A DNA stretch of 64,000 bases from Actinomycetota bacterium (GCA_020160915.1 JAIUPK010000002.1:434001-498000), one strand, 5' to 3'. Positions 18,816-26,522 are shown, numbered from the stretch's first letter. The notes: generated by a model from the letters alone, not told the origin. Numbers and translations are program-made.

Positions 18816-19855
18816 TTGCGCCCCTGGTGCTCGGCATCGAGACGAGCTGCGACGAGACCGGCATCGGGATCGTTCGCGGCACGACCCTGCTCGCCAACGT
18901 GATCGCATCGTCGATGCAGGAGCACGCGCGATACGGCGGAGTCGTGCCCGAGGTCGCTGCCCGCGCCCACCTGGAGGCGCTCACGCCGACCCTGCGCGAG
19001 GCCCTCGACCGGGCTGGTGTCGTCCTCGGTGACATCGACGCGGTCGCTGTCACGAGCGGTCCCGGGCTGGCCGGGGCCCTCATGGTCGGCGTCGGGGCGG
19101 CGAAGGCGCTCGCCCTCGCGCTCGACAAGCCGCTGTATGCCGTCAACCACCTTGTGGGCCACGTGGGGGCCGACGTGCTCGACGAGCGGCCCCTCGACCT
19201 ACCCACCATCGCCCTGCTCGTCTCGGGCGGCCACACCTCGCTGCTGCTCGTGCGCGACCTCGTCTCCGATGTCGAACTGCTCGGCGAGACGATCGACGAC
19301 GCCGCGGGAGAGGCGTTCGACAAGGTCGCTCGGCTGCTCGGCCTGCCCTACCCCGGCGGGCCCGAGATCGACCGTGCCGCCGTCGGCGGCGATCCGGCGG
19401 CGATATGCTTCCCGCGGGGGCTCAGCCTGCCCAAGGACATGGAGAAGCACCGCTACGACTTCTCGTTCTCCGGCCTGAAGACCGCCGTCGCCCGCTGGGT
19501 CGAGCGCGAACGCGACGCCGGTCACGAGCTGCCCCTCGCGGATGTCGCCGCCAGCTTCCGCGAGGCCGTCGCCGACGTGCTGCTCACCAAGGCCCTCGCT
19601 GCCTGCCGCGACCTGGACGTGCCCCGCCTGCTGCTCGGAGGAGGAGTCGTCGCGAATGCCCGGGTGCGCGAGCTGGCCGCGCAGCGGTGCGCGGCCGCGG
19701 GCGTCGAGCTGCGAATTCCGCCGCTTGCGCTGTGCACCGACAACGGCGCCATGATCGCCGCGTTGGGAGCACAGCTCGTGATGGCGGGTCGGGTGCCATC
19801 CGGGCTGGGATTCGGTGCCGACTCGACGTTGCCGGTCACGACGATTCAGGCCTAG
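18812..19855 (+). CDS. tsaD: tRNA t6A37 threonylcarbamoyltransferase TsaD
   Basis: Catalytic subunit that transfers the threonylcarbamoyl group to A37 of tRNA. The 347-residue ASKHA protein begins [19 protein letters not shown], has the metal-binding HxxxH as HLVGH (His113 and His117), [29 protein letters not shown], and a late [10 protein letters not shown] with the third metal ligand Asp. The length is normal. The last gene of the overlapping run from glmS. A small GTGT/ACAC hairpin follows, but no strong terminator. Confidence 0.96.
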   Translation: MIAPLVLGIETSCDETGIGIVRGTTLLANVIASSMQEHARYGGVVPEVAARAHLEALTPTLREALDRAGVVLGDIDAVAVTSGPGLAGALMVGVGAAKALALALDKPLYAVNHLVGHVGADVLDERPLDLPTIALLVSGGHTSLLLVRDLVSDVELLGETIDDAAGEAFDKVARLLGLPYPGGPEIDRAAVGGDPAAICFPRGLSLPKDMEKHRYDFSFSGLKTAVARWVERERDAGHELPLADVAASFREAVADVLLTKALAACRDLDVPRLLLGGGVVANARVRELAAQRCAAAGVELRIPPLALCTDNGAMIAALGAQLVMAGRVPSGLGFGADSTLPVTTIQA

Positions 19856-19884
19856 CGCCGTGTGGCAACACGCCGGAACCCGCG

Positions 19885-19913
19885 TTGACAGGGTGTGAGC
19901 CGACTGTCACTAT
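19885..19913 (+). promoter_or_regulatory. Sigma-A type promoter before the DUF4190-like genes
   Basis: A consensus -35 TTGACA (19885-19890) is followed after 17 bases by CACTAT (19908-19913). This would start transcription near 19920, with a leader of about 30 bases carrying AAGGAG (19939-19944), seven bases before the next ATG. Confidence 0.6.
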
Positions 19914-19951
19914 GGCACCGCCGTCACAACAATCTTCTAAGGAGTTCCATC

Positions 19952-20233
19952 ATGACCGAACCCACCCCCGCACCGAGCTACGCGCCCGCCGCCAAGTGGA
20001 ACGTGCTGTCCATCGTTTCGCTGGTCACGGCGATCGTCGGCCTCGGCCTCGTCGCCGTCATCACCGGACACATCTCGCTCAGCCAGATCAAGAAGACCGG
20101 CGAGCAGGGCAACATCCTCGCGATCATCGGCTTGATCCTCGGTTACCTCGAGATCGTCGGTGTGATCATCTTCGGCATCGTGTGGATCGGCATCATCGCC
20201 GCCGCGGGCACGGCAGGGATGTACAGCAACTAG
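19952..20233 (+). CDS. Small DUF4190-like membrane protein
   Basis: A 93-residue protein: a short hydrophilic N terminus (MTEPTPAPSYAPAAKWNVLS) then two hydrophobic segments at about 20-40 and 55-85, separated by TGHISLSQIKKTGEQGN. The GHxxLxQIK turn between two helices is the DUF4190 pattern. Function unknown. AAGGAG supports the ATG. A hairpin follows the stop. The next gene encodes a longer protein of the same architecture. Confidence 0.75.
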   Translation: MTEPTPAPSYAPAAKWNVLSIVSLVTAIVGLGLVAVITGHISLSQIKKTGEQGNILAIIGLILGYLEIVGVIIFGIVWIGIIAAAGTAGMYSN

Positions 20234-20244
20234 CGTCATCGCCG

Positions 20245-20276
20245 AAGGGGCTCACGGCGAAAGCCGCGGGCCCCTT
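20245..20276 (+). terminator. Hairpin between the two DUF4190-like genes
   Basis: AAGGGGCTCACGGC (20245-20258), GAAA tetraloop, GCCGCGGGCCCCTT (20263-20276): about fourteen pairs with one mismatch. The tail is not T-rich, so termination efficiency is uncertain. Confidence 0.6.
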
Positions 20277-20314
20277 CCGTGCGTTAAAATCGACCTACCG
20301 ATCAAGGAGAGACC

Positions 20315-20932
20315 ATGGCTGACAAGCCCGCCGACAACGTACCCCCGGTACCCGTACCCCCGAGCAGCGCCGTGCCGCCCGTCGAGCCCGCGCCGAAGGT
20401 GCGCAAGACCGCAGCGCCCAAGACCACCGCCACGGCGGCTGCGGCCGCGACAGGTGCCAAGGCTGCCGCTCCGAAGGCGACCCCGGCGCCCAAGGCGACT
20501 GCTGCGGCCAAGACCCCTGCGGCCAAGACCCCCGCCGCACCCAAGGCGCCTGCGGCCGCGGTCGTGCCCCCGGCTCCGCCGGTCGCGGTAGCGCCGCCCG
20601 CGCCGCCTGCACCGCCCGCCGCGCAGACGCCGCCCGCGTATGCCCCGTCTGCCTACACGCCCGCTCCCGCAGGCCCCGCACAGGGTCTCAGCATCACCTC
20701 GATGGTGCTGGGCATCGCCGGGCTCTTCCTGGGCTTCCTCGTCTCGATCGCTGCCGTGATCACCGGACACATGGCTCAGAAGCGCCAGCCCTACGCCAAG
20801 CCGTTCTGGCTCACCGGAATCATCACGGGCTACATCGGAATCGCCCTGGGACTCATCGTCACCATCGCGTTCATCGCGTGGATCGCCTTCATCGCCTCGG
20901 TCGCCGGCGCTGGCGGGTACTACAACTACTAG
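20315..20932 (+). CDS. DUF4190-like membrane protein with Ala/Lys/Pro-rich N-terminal tail
   Basis: A 205-residue protein. Residues 1-30 are Pro/Val-rich; 30-80 form a histone H1-like run of AKxxAAPK units (KAAAPKATPAPKATAAAK, AKTPAAKTPAAPK); 80-125 are Pro-rich; the last 80 residues hold two membrane segments around ITGHMAQKRQPY, the DUF4190 pattern also seen at 19952. The basic tail would be cytoplasmic or wall-facing depending on topology. TAAAAT (20285-20290) is a possible -10, and AAGGAG precedes the ATG. It shares a CTAG stop with the convergent methyltransferase gene. Function unknown. Confidence 0.75.
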   Translation: MADKPADNVPPVPVPPSSAVPPVEPAPKVRKTAAPKTTATAAAAATGAKAAAPKATPAPKATAAAKTPAAKTPAAPKAPAAAVVPPAPPVAVAPPAPPAPPAAQTPPAYAPSAYTPAPAGPAQGLSITSMVLGIAGLFLGFLVSIAAVITGHMAQKRQPYAKPFWLTGIITGYIGIALGLIVTIAFIAWIAFIASVAGAGGYYNY

Positions 20933-22104
20933 AGCCGTTCGGCGAGCAGCGCGCGCCTCTTCCCGCCCACCCGGGTGAGGAAGAGCGTTGCGCTGTTCTC
21001 GCCCTTCGGCGACAGGGCGGTACGGAACGCGGCGGGATCGATGTCCACGCCGCGTTTCTTGATCTCCACCGTGCCGATGCCCCGGGACGCCAGCTCGCGC
21101 TTCAACGAACGCTGGTCGAGCGCGAAGTCCGCGACGATGCGAAACCCTTGCGCGAAGGGTGTCTCGGCAGGCTCGTCAGTCGTCAGGTACGCGATCGTGC
21201 GGTCGAGCATCCGCCCACCGATTAGGCGGCCGAGGTCTCCGATCAGTCGGGCCCGGATGACGGCACCGTCGGGCTCGTAGAGGAACTGTCCGAGGCTGCC
21301 GACCGGCACATCCTCACTGTCGGATTCTGCGGTGAGCTCCGCGGCGCCGTGCTGGCCGATCACGAGCGCTGCTCGGCGCACGTTCTGTCGCGCGAGGGTG
21401 CCGAACCACAGGCCGACCTCGACGACGTCGTGGTCGACCGATACCCACTGCGCCTCCGCGTCGTTGGGGATCAGGTCCCGATCGATTCCGGGGCCGAGCT
21501 TGACCCCGACGGGCAGCCGCTGGGCCAGACCGTACGCGAAGTCGAGGCTGGGCGACCAGTCCGCCGGGTTCTTCAGGCGCTTCACGCCGTCGCGGCGGGC
21601 CGGATCGAGGTACACCCCGTCGACGCCGGCCAGGTCGAAGCTCTCGGCGTCGGCATGCTCGACCCGCGCGTTCGACCACGGCGCCAGGTTGTAGGCGGCG
21701 ATCGCCGCAGTAACCTCGTCGCGTTCCACGGCGGTCACCTCGAGCTCGAGAGCGGCGATCGCGAGGGCATCCGCACCCACTCCGCAGCCGAGGTCGGCGA
21801 TCCAGTTGAGACCGGCGCGCTGGAACCGGCCCGCGTGCTGCGCCGCGACGCTGAGTCTGGTGGCTTGCTCGAGGCCCGCCTCGGTGAAGAGCATCGACGC
21901 GGCGAACGGCCCGAACTTGGCCTCGGCCCGCGCTCGCAGCTTCGACTGGTTGAGCACCGCAGCGACCAGACCCGCCGGATGCCCGGCCGCACGCAAGTCG
22001 CTGACGACGCGCACGACATCCGCCGTCGACTCATACCGGGGTAGTGCGTCGAGCAGCCGCAGTCCTTCCACGGACAGGATCTGCTCCACCTCGTCCCGTT
22101 CCAT
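20929..22104 (-). CDS. Class I SAM-dependent methyltransferase with THUMP-like C-terminal domain
   Basis: A 391-residue protein if translation starts at the ATG at 22104 (MERDEVEQILSVEGLRLLD). The SAM-binding motif I is IADLGCGVGADALAIA near residue 100, followed by VTAVERDEVTAAIAAYN and the catalytic-site-like VYLDPARRDG. The C-terminal third (IKKRGVDIDPAAFRTALSPKG) matches the THUMP-like domain found with such actinobacterial methyltransferases, suggesting an RNA substrate. A longer open frame to 22305 runs through the repeat block and CIRCE operators, so it is rejected. Confidence 0.85.
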   Translation of the reverse strand: MERDEVEQILSVEGLRLLDALPRYESTADVVRVVSDLRAAGHPAGLVAAVLNQSKLRARAEAKFGPFAASMLFTEAGLEQATRLSVAAQHAGRFQRAGLNWIADLGCGVGADALAIAALELEVTAVERDEVTAAIAAYNLAPWSNARVEHADAESFDLAGVDGVYLDPARRDGVKRLKNPADWSPSLDFAYGLAQRLPVGVKLGPGIDRDLIPNDAEAQWVSVDHDVVEVGLWFGTLARQNVRRAALVIGQHGAAELTAESDSEDVPVGSLGQFLYEPDGAVIRARLIGDLGRLIGGRMLDRTIAYLTTDEPAETPFAQGFRIVADFALDQRSLKRELASRGIGTVEIKKRGVDIDPAAFRTALSPKGENSATLFLTRVGGKRRALLAERL

Positions 22105-22130
22105 GGCCCCACGGTACCGGGGATCGGGGC

Positions 22131-22224
22131 TGCCGGTGATCGAGCGTGTCGAGATCTGGCCGTGCCGGTGATCGAGCTCGTCGAGATCTGGCCGTGCCGG
22201 TGATCGAGCTCGTCGTGATCTGGC
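22131..22224 (+). repeat. Three 32-base tandem units of repeat family B
   Basis: Units at 22131-22162, 22163-22194 and 22195-22224 each read TGCCGGTGATCGAGC, then (G/C)TCG, then (T/A)GATCTGGC; the central part is itself partly palindromic (TCGAG/CTCGA). The last unit ends TGGC and runs straight into the left arm of the first CIRCE operator. Not CRISPR: there are no spacers. Confidence 0.85.
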
Positions 22225-22291
22225 ACTCACATTGATCGAGTGCCAACCAACCCGTATAGTTGCATTGGCACTCTCAGAGCGAGTGTGCCAA
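22221..22291 (+). promoter_or_regulatory. groES promoter flanked by two CIRCE (HrcA) operators
   Basis: First operator: TGGCACTC (22221-22228), nine-base spacer, GAGTGCCAA (22238-22246). Second: TTGGCACTC (22265-22273), nine-base spacer, GTGTGCCAA (22283-22291), one mismatch. Between them lies TTGATC (22232-22237), 17 bases, TATAGT (22255-22260), a good sigma-A promoter whose -35 is in the spacer of the first operator. HrcA bound at both sites would block it, so groES should be heat-inducible by derepression. Confidence 0.88.
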
Positions 22292-22334
22292 TCCAGAAGC
22301 GTCAAGAATCTAAAGACTTAGAAAGAGGTCAACC

Positions 22335-22631
22335 GTGTCGGTGTCCATCAAGCCGCTCGAAGATCGCATTGTCATCAAGCAGGTCGAGGCCGAGACGACC
22401 ACAGCGTCGGGTCTGGTCATCCCTGATACCGCCAAGGAGAAGCCCCAGGAGGGCGAGGTCGTGGCCGTTGGACCCGGCCGCATCGACGACAACGGCAATC
22501 GCATCCCGCTCGACATCGCCGTGGGCGACAAGGTCATCTACTCCAAGTACGGCGGCACCGAGGTGAAGTACGGCGGCGAAGACCTGCTCGTGCTCTCGGC
22601 TCGCGACGTGCTCGCGGTGGTTGTGCGCTAA
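22335..22631 (+). CDS. groES: 10 kDa co-chaperonin GroES
   Basis: Forms the heptameric lid of the GroEL folding chamber. The 98-residue product starts (GTG) [20 protein letters not shown] and keeps the mobile loop region [21 protein letters not shown] and the C-terminal [36 protein letters not shown] lies upstream. groEL does not follow; an EamA protein gene does, behind a terminator. A stand-alone groES with groEL elsewhere occurs in several actinobacteria. Confidence 0.97.
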   Translation: MSVSIKPLEDRIVIKQVEAETTTASGLVIPDTAKEKPQEGEVVAVGPGRIDDNGNRIPLDIAVGDKVIYSKYGGTEVKYGGEDLLVLSARDVLAVVVR

Positions 22632-22648
22632 CAGCGTCGACTTTCGGT

Positions 22649-22683
22649 CAGAGGGCCCGGTGGCACTGCCATCGGGCCCTCTG
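22649..22683 (+). terminator. Intrinsic terminator of groES
   Basis: CAGAGGGCCCG (22649-22659) pairs perfectly with CGGGCCCTCTG (22673-22683); the enclosed GTGGCACTGCCAT can extend the stem. It is followed by CTGTTCT. Marks groES as monocistronic. Confidence 0.85.
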
Positions 22684-22711
22684 CTGTTCTCGGCGGCCCT
22701 AGGCTGAAACG

Positions 22712-23644
22712 GTGCCCGCCCCAGTCCCGTCCCACGAGCGGGTCTCTGCCCCAGGTATCGCCTTTGCGATCGCGTCCTACCTGCTCTGGGGCGTCCTACC
22801 CCTGCTGTTCCTCGCCCTGCCGCCCACGGGGGCGCCCGAGATCGTCGCCTGGCGCATCGTGCTCTCGCTGGCGTTCTGCGTAATCCTGCTGACCGTCACG
22901 GGCGGGTGGTCGCGATTCATGGCGCTCGTGCGCGACCGCGTCGCGCTGGGCACACTCGCCCTGGCCGCCGTTCTCGTGCTCATCAACTGGTCGGTGTACG
23001 TCTACGCCACCCTCACCGACCACGTCATCGAGGCGAGTCTCGGCTACTTCACCAACCCCATCGTCACGGTGCTCCTCGGCGTGCTGGTGCTGGGGGAGAG
23101 GCTGCGGCCGATGCAGTGGATCGCCGTCGGCGTCAGTGGCATCGCCGTTCTCGTGCTCGCCATCGGCTACGGGTCATTTCCCTGGATCGCCCTGACCCTC
23201 GCCTTCAGCTTCGGCCTCTACGGGCTGGTCAAGAGGCGGGTGGGTCCCCGAGCCGATGCCATCGGCGGCCTCACCGTCGAGACCGCGGTGCTCACGCCTC
23301 TCGCCGTGGTGGCACTGATCGTCATCGCATCGACCACCGGGCTCACCATGGGAGCGGTGTCCCCCCTCCACACCGTGCTCCTGGCCAGCGTGGGAGTCGC
23401 AACAGCGGTGCCCCTGCTGCTGTTCGCCGCCGCCGCACGCAGAATTCCGCTGGTGTACCTCGGGTTCGCGCAGTATCTCGCACCCGCTCTGCAGCTCGGG
23501 ATCGGTGTCGTCCTCCTCCACGAGCCGATGCCGATCGAGCGTTGGGTGGGATTCGCGATCGTCTGGGTTGCTCTGGCGATCCTCACGGTCGACATGTTCC
23601 GCCACAGGTATTCTTCGCAGAGAACTCGGAAGGACGAGCCATGA
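22712..23644 (+). CDS. rarD: EamA-family transporter, RarD-like
   Basis: A 310-residue inner-membrane protein with about ten hydrophobic segments in two EamA halves. The sequence AIASYLLWGVLPLLFLAL, EIVAWRIVLSL, NWSVYVYATLTDHVIEASLGYFTNPIVTVLLGVLVLGERLRP is the RarD pattern (a subfamily once linked to chloramphenicol sensitivity, substrate unsettled). GTG start at 22712, six bases after TAGGCT (22700-22705), indicating leaderless expression. Its TGA overlaps the ATG of the next gene (ATGA). Confidence 0.88.
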   Translation: MPAPVPSHERVSAPGIAFAIASYLLWGVLPLLFLALPPTGAPEIVAWRIVLSLAFCVILLTVTGGWSRFMALVRDRVALGTLALAAVLVLINWSVYVYATLTDHVIEASLGYFTNPIVTVLLGVLVLGERLRPMQWIAVGVSGIAVLVLAIGYGSFPWIALTLAFSFGLYGLVKRRVGPRADAIGGLTVETAVLTPLAVVALIVIASTTGLTMGAVSPLHTVLLASVGVATAVPLLLFAAAARRIPLVYLGFAQYLAPALQLGIGVVLLHEPMPIERWVGFAIVWVALAILTVDMFRHRYSSQRTRKDEP

Positions 23645-24900
23645 CCCGACTCCTCGTCGCCCGCAGCGTCGCGATCGGTGCTGCGATGCTGCTGTTGGCC
23701 GGATGCTCCGCGCCCGCCCCTGCGCCGACCCCCAGTGCCACTGTGGCGGCACCCGCACCCACGGGCGACGGCGTACTCAAGATCGGAACGATCCTTCCCA
23801 CCAGCGGCACCTACGCCTTCATCGGGGCGGCCCAGATTGCGGGGGTCGCGACGGCGGTCAAGGACATCAACGAGGCGGGAGGCGTCAACGGCGTGCCCGT
23901 CGAGCTCCTGCAGCGCGACTCGGGCGACGCGTCCAGCAGCAAGGCGGAGGACGCGCTCAAGGACCTGGTCGGCAACGCTGTCGACGTCGTGATCGGACCC
24001 TCGTCGTCGGTACAGGCGCAGCGACTCATCCCGTTGGCGGCACAGGACAAGGTGACCATGATCTCGCCCGCCGCGACCTTCCCGGGGCTCTCGGACCTGC
24101 CGGGCGGTCGCTACTTCTTCCGCACGATCCCGAGCTACGGACAGCAGGGTAGTGCCCTGGGTCCGGTGATCTCGACCGGGGGCCCAAAGAAGGTGGCAGT
24201 CGTGTACGTCAACGACGAACTCGGCAAGGCGATCCTGCCGACTCTGACCGACAGCCTCACGGCCACGGGGAGCACGATCGTGGCATCGGTCAGCGTGCCC
24301 CTGGCGAGTCCTGACACGGCGAAGCTGGTCGAGCAGGTCACGACTGCGGCGCCGGATGTCGTCGTTCTGTCGACCGCCTACAGTTCCTTCGACCTGACCA
24401 AGGACCTGATCACGAAGATCATCGCCGCGGGATACGGAGGATCGAAACTCTGGCTGACCTCCCAGAATGCCGGTGACTACTCCCAGGCCCTCCCCGAGAA
24501 GCTGTTGTCTGGCGTCAACGGCATCATCGAGGGGGTCCAGCCGAGCGACACATTCACGGAGCGCCTCAAGCAGACCGACTCCGGGCTCGGTCAGTTCCGC
24601 TACGCCGCAGAGGCCTACGACGCGACAATTCTCGCCGCGCTCGCCGCGATCGTCGGCGGGGATGATTCCGGCAGCTCCGTGGCGGCAACACTCGTCGACG
24701 TGTCGCGCGGCGGCATCAAATGCACGAGTTTTGCCGAATGCCTCGAGGTTCTGCGCACGCAGACGGACATCGATTACGACGGCGTGTCCGGCTCGGTCAA
24801 CTTCACGCCGAGTCACGATGTGTCGCCAGCATTCTGGGGCCTCTACACGTTCAACAGCGAGAACAAGTTCGTTTTTTCCAGCGGAGTCATCGCGCAATAG
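23641..24900 (+). CDS. Amino-acid/amide ABC transporter substrate-binding lipoprotein (first copy)
   Basis: A 419-residue lipoprotein: signal peptide MTRLLVARSVAIGAAMLLLAGC with the lipid Cys at 22, a Pro/Ala-rich linker, then a type I periplasmic-binding fold (LKIGTILPTSGTYAFIGAAQIAGV, KDINEAGGVNG, VVIGPSSSVQAQRLIPLA, FAYAAEAYDA-like FRYAAEAYDATILAAL). This is the LivJ/LivK/UrtA branch. The ATG overlaps rarD; GGAAGGA supports it, and TATTCT (23609-23614) inside rarD could be its own -10. It probably feeds the convergent livHMGF transporter. Exact ligand unknown. Confidence 0.86.
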   Translation: MTRLLVARSVAIGAAMLLLAGCSAPAPAPTPSATVAAPAPTGDGVLKIGTILPTSGTYAFIGAAQIAGVATAVKDINEAGGVNGVPVELLQRDSGDASSSKAEDALKDLVGNAVDVVIGPSSSVQAQRLIPLAAQDKVTMISPAATFPGLSDLPGGRYFFRTIPSYGQQGSALGPVISTGGPKKVAVVYVNDELGKAILPTLTDSLTATGSTIVASVSVPLASPDTAKLVEQVTTAAPDVVVLSTAYSSFDLTKDLITKIIAAGYGGSKLWLTSQNAGDYSQALPEKLLSGVNGIIEGVQPSDTFTERLKQTDSGLGQFRYAAEAYDATILAALAAIVGGDDSGSSVAATLVDVSRGGIKCTSFAECLEVLRTQTDIDYDGVSGSVNFTPSHDVSPAFWGLYTFNSENKFVFSSGVIAQ

Positions 24901-24928
24901 GGCTCGGGAATGCTCCGACGAGCAGAAA

Positions 24929-24980
24929 GTAACGCAGCGACACGCAAGGTAACGATCGGGCTGCGTTACAGGGCTGTAAC
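24929..24980 (+). promoter_or_regulatory. Putative GlnR-type operator upstream of the second binding-protein gene
   Basis: GTTAC (24965-24969), six bases, GTAAC (24976-24980) match the gTnAC-n6-GnnAC form bound by actinobacterial GlnR, and also form a palindrome (GTTACAG/CTGTAAC). Two further GTAAC sites (24929, 24949) lie upstream, and GTAACGCAGC (24929-24938) pairs with GCTGCGTTAC (24960-24969). The palindrome is centred about 52 bases before the predicted transcription start, an activating position. GlnR itself is not in the window; the assignment is inference. Confidence 0.5.
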
Positions 24981-24989
24981 ACGCTCGTA

Positions 24990-25018
24990 TTGAGAAAGCC
25001 CCCAATCCCGCATAACGT
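24990..25018 (+). promoter_or_regulatory. Promoter of the second ABC binding-protein gene
   Basis: TTGAGA (24990-24995) and TAACGT (25013-25018) with a 17-base spacer. The start would be near 25025, giving a leader of about 55 bases with a hairpin (GGACAGCAC 25023-25031 against GTGC..TGTCC 25041-25051). Confidence 0.65.
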
Positions 25019-25079
25019 GACAGGACAGCACTGCTTCGCCGTGCCGTGTCCCAACACATTTCAAAATGCAAGGAGCAAC

Positions 25080-26339
25080 ATGAGCGTATTCGTGAAGGCC
25101 ACAGCCTCGCGCTCGCGGTCTCTCAAGACGATCCTCGGTGGCATCGCCATCGTTGGTGCTAGCGCACTCGTCCTCAGCGGCTGCGCGCCGGCCGCTGACA
25201 CCGGATCGTCGTCGGGTCCCCGTGAGCCGCTGACCCTGAAGATCGGCACCATCCTTCCGCAGAGTGGAACCCTCGCGTTCCTCGGCCCGCCCGAGGAGGC
25301 CGGTGTTGCTCTCGCTGTCAAGGAGATCAACGAAGCCGACCTGGGTATTCAGGTTGAGGTCGAGTACCGCGACTCCGGTGACACCACGACCGACACCGCC
25401 ACCGTTTCGGTGACCGACCTCCTCTCGCTGGACGTCTCGGCCATCGTCGGTGCGGCATCCTCGGGTGTCTCCAAGACGGTCATCGACGAGATCGTGGCCG
25501 CTGGCGTCGTGCAGTTCTCGCCGGCCAACACCTCGATCGACTTCACCGACTACGCCGATGACGGCCTCTACTGGCGCACCGCTCCCTCGGACGTGCTCCA
25601 GGGCGAGGTGCTCGGCAACCAGATCGCTGAGGACGGCGTTCAGAACCTCGGCATCATCGAGCTGAACGACTCCTACGGCACCGGCCTGACCAAGAAGATC
25701 ACCGAGACCTTCGAGGCTGCTGGTGGCAAGGTCGTCGCGTCGCCGCTGTTCAACACCGGTGACACCGTCTTCACCACGCAGATCTCCGAGGTCCTGGCGG
25801 CTAACCCCGACGCGATCGCCCTCGTCACCTTCGACGAGGCGAAGATCATCGTTCCCGCGCTGCAGGGCGCCGGCTACACCGGCCCGCTGTACTTCGTTGA
25901 CGGAAACCTCGCTGACTACAGCGCGGTCTTCGCTGCCGGAGCGCTCGACGGCGACAAGGGCACGCTGCCCGGTCTCGACACGGCCAAGCTCGGTGACTTC
26001 ACCGACCGCCTGCTCGAGGTCAACCCCGACCTGACCGACTTCTCCTACGCAGCCGAGTCGTACGACGCCGTCGTGCTCCTCGCGCTCGCCGCCCTCGCGG
26101 CGAACTCGACCGATGGCAAGGCCATCGCGTCGAAGCTCCAGGAGGTCTCGGGTGGCTCGGGTGATGGAACGAAGGCGACCGACTTCGCGTCGGCCGCTCA
26201 GATCATCCTCGACGGTGGCGTAGTGGACTACGACGGAAACTCCGGCCCGATCACGTTCGATGAGAACGGTGACCCGACCGAGGCGACCATCGGTATCTTC
26301 CAGTACGGTCCCGACAACACGTACAAGCGCATCAACTAG
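25080..26339 (+). CDS. Amino-acid/amide ABC transporter substrate-binding lipoprotein (second copy)
   Basis: A 419-residue paralog of the protein encoded at 23641, with signal peptide, lipobox ALVLSGC (Cys35) and the same fold: LKIGTILPQSGTLAFLGPPEEAGV, DLGIQVEVEYRDSGDT, SAIVGAASSGVSKTVIDEI, FSYAAESYDAVVLLAL. AAGGAG (25070-25074) supports the ATG at 25080; the longer frame to 24990 covers the promoter. It has its own promoter, a putative GlnR box and a terminator, so it is regulated apart from the first copy. Probably the main receptor for livHMGF. Confidence 0.88.
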   Translation: MSVFVKATASRSRSLKTILGGIAIVGASALVLSGCAPAADTGSSSGPREPLTLKIGTILPQSGTLAFLGPPEEAGVALAVKEINEADLGIQVEVEYRDSGDTTTDTATVSVTDLLSLDVSAIVGAASSGVSKTVIDEIVAAGVVQFSPANTSIDFTDYADDGLYWRTAPSDVLQGEVLGNQIAEDGVQNLGIIELNDSYGTGLTKKITETFEAAGGKVVASPLFNTGDTVFTTQISEVLAANPDAIALVTFDEAKIIVPALQGAGYTGPLYFVDGNLADYSAVFAAGALDGDKGTLPGLDTAKLGDFTDRLLEVNPDLTDFSYAAESYDAVVLLALAALAANSTDGKAIASKLQEVSGGSGDGTKATDFASAAQIILDGGVVDYDGNSGPITFDENGDPTEATIGIFQYGPDNTYKRIN

Positions 26340-26358
26340 TTTCTAGCTGACACGCAGG

Positions 26359-26388
26359 AAGGGCCCCGACCGCACGGTCGGGGCCCTT
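26359..26388 (+). terminator. Intrinsic terminator of the second binding-protein gene
   Basis: AAGGGCCCCGACC (26359-26371), loop GCAC, GGTCGGGGCCCTT (26376-26388), then TTCGCGTT. A perfect thirteen-pair stem facing the convergent liv operon. Confidence 0.88.
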
Positions 26389-26465
26389 TCGCGTTGCTGG
26401 CGTGCATCCCGCGCGCGTTCGTGCCCGTTTCCGCCCCCACCCCGCATCCCGTAGCCACGAAGCCG

Positions 26466-26522
26466 TGAGGTGCGCCGATCGCCCCTTGTAGGGGCCTCAG
26501 AAGGGCAGATTGGCGCATCTCA
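26466..26522. repeat. Inverted-repeat element, family C
   Basis: TGAGGTGCGCCGATC (26466-26480) and GATTGGCGCATCTCA (26508-26522) are imperfect inverted arms whose two differences would be G-U pairs in RNA. The core encloses CCCCTTGTAGGGG. A closely related element lies at 50283-50339. It sits between two convergent terminators. Confidence 0.65.

Noticed and set aside
22131-22224. Tandem 32-base units considered as a CRISPR array
   Set aside because: Units are directly adjacent with no unique spacers and no cas genes nearby; related copies are dispersed in other gaps.
22105-22305. Upstream extension of the THUMP-like methyltransferase to 22305
   Set aside because: The extra codons cover the repeat units and the CIRCE operators and translate to repetitive Arg/Ser-rich sequence without family support.
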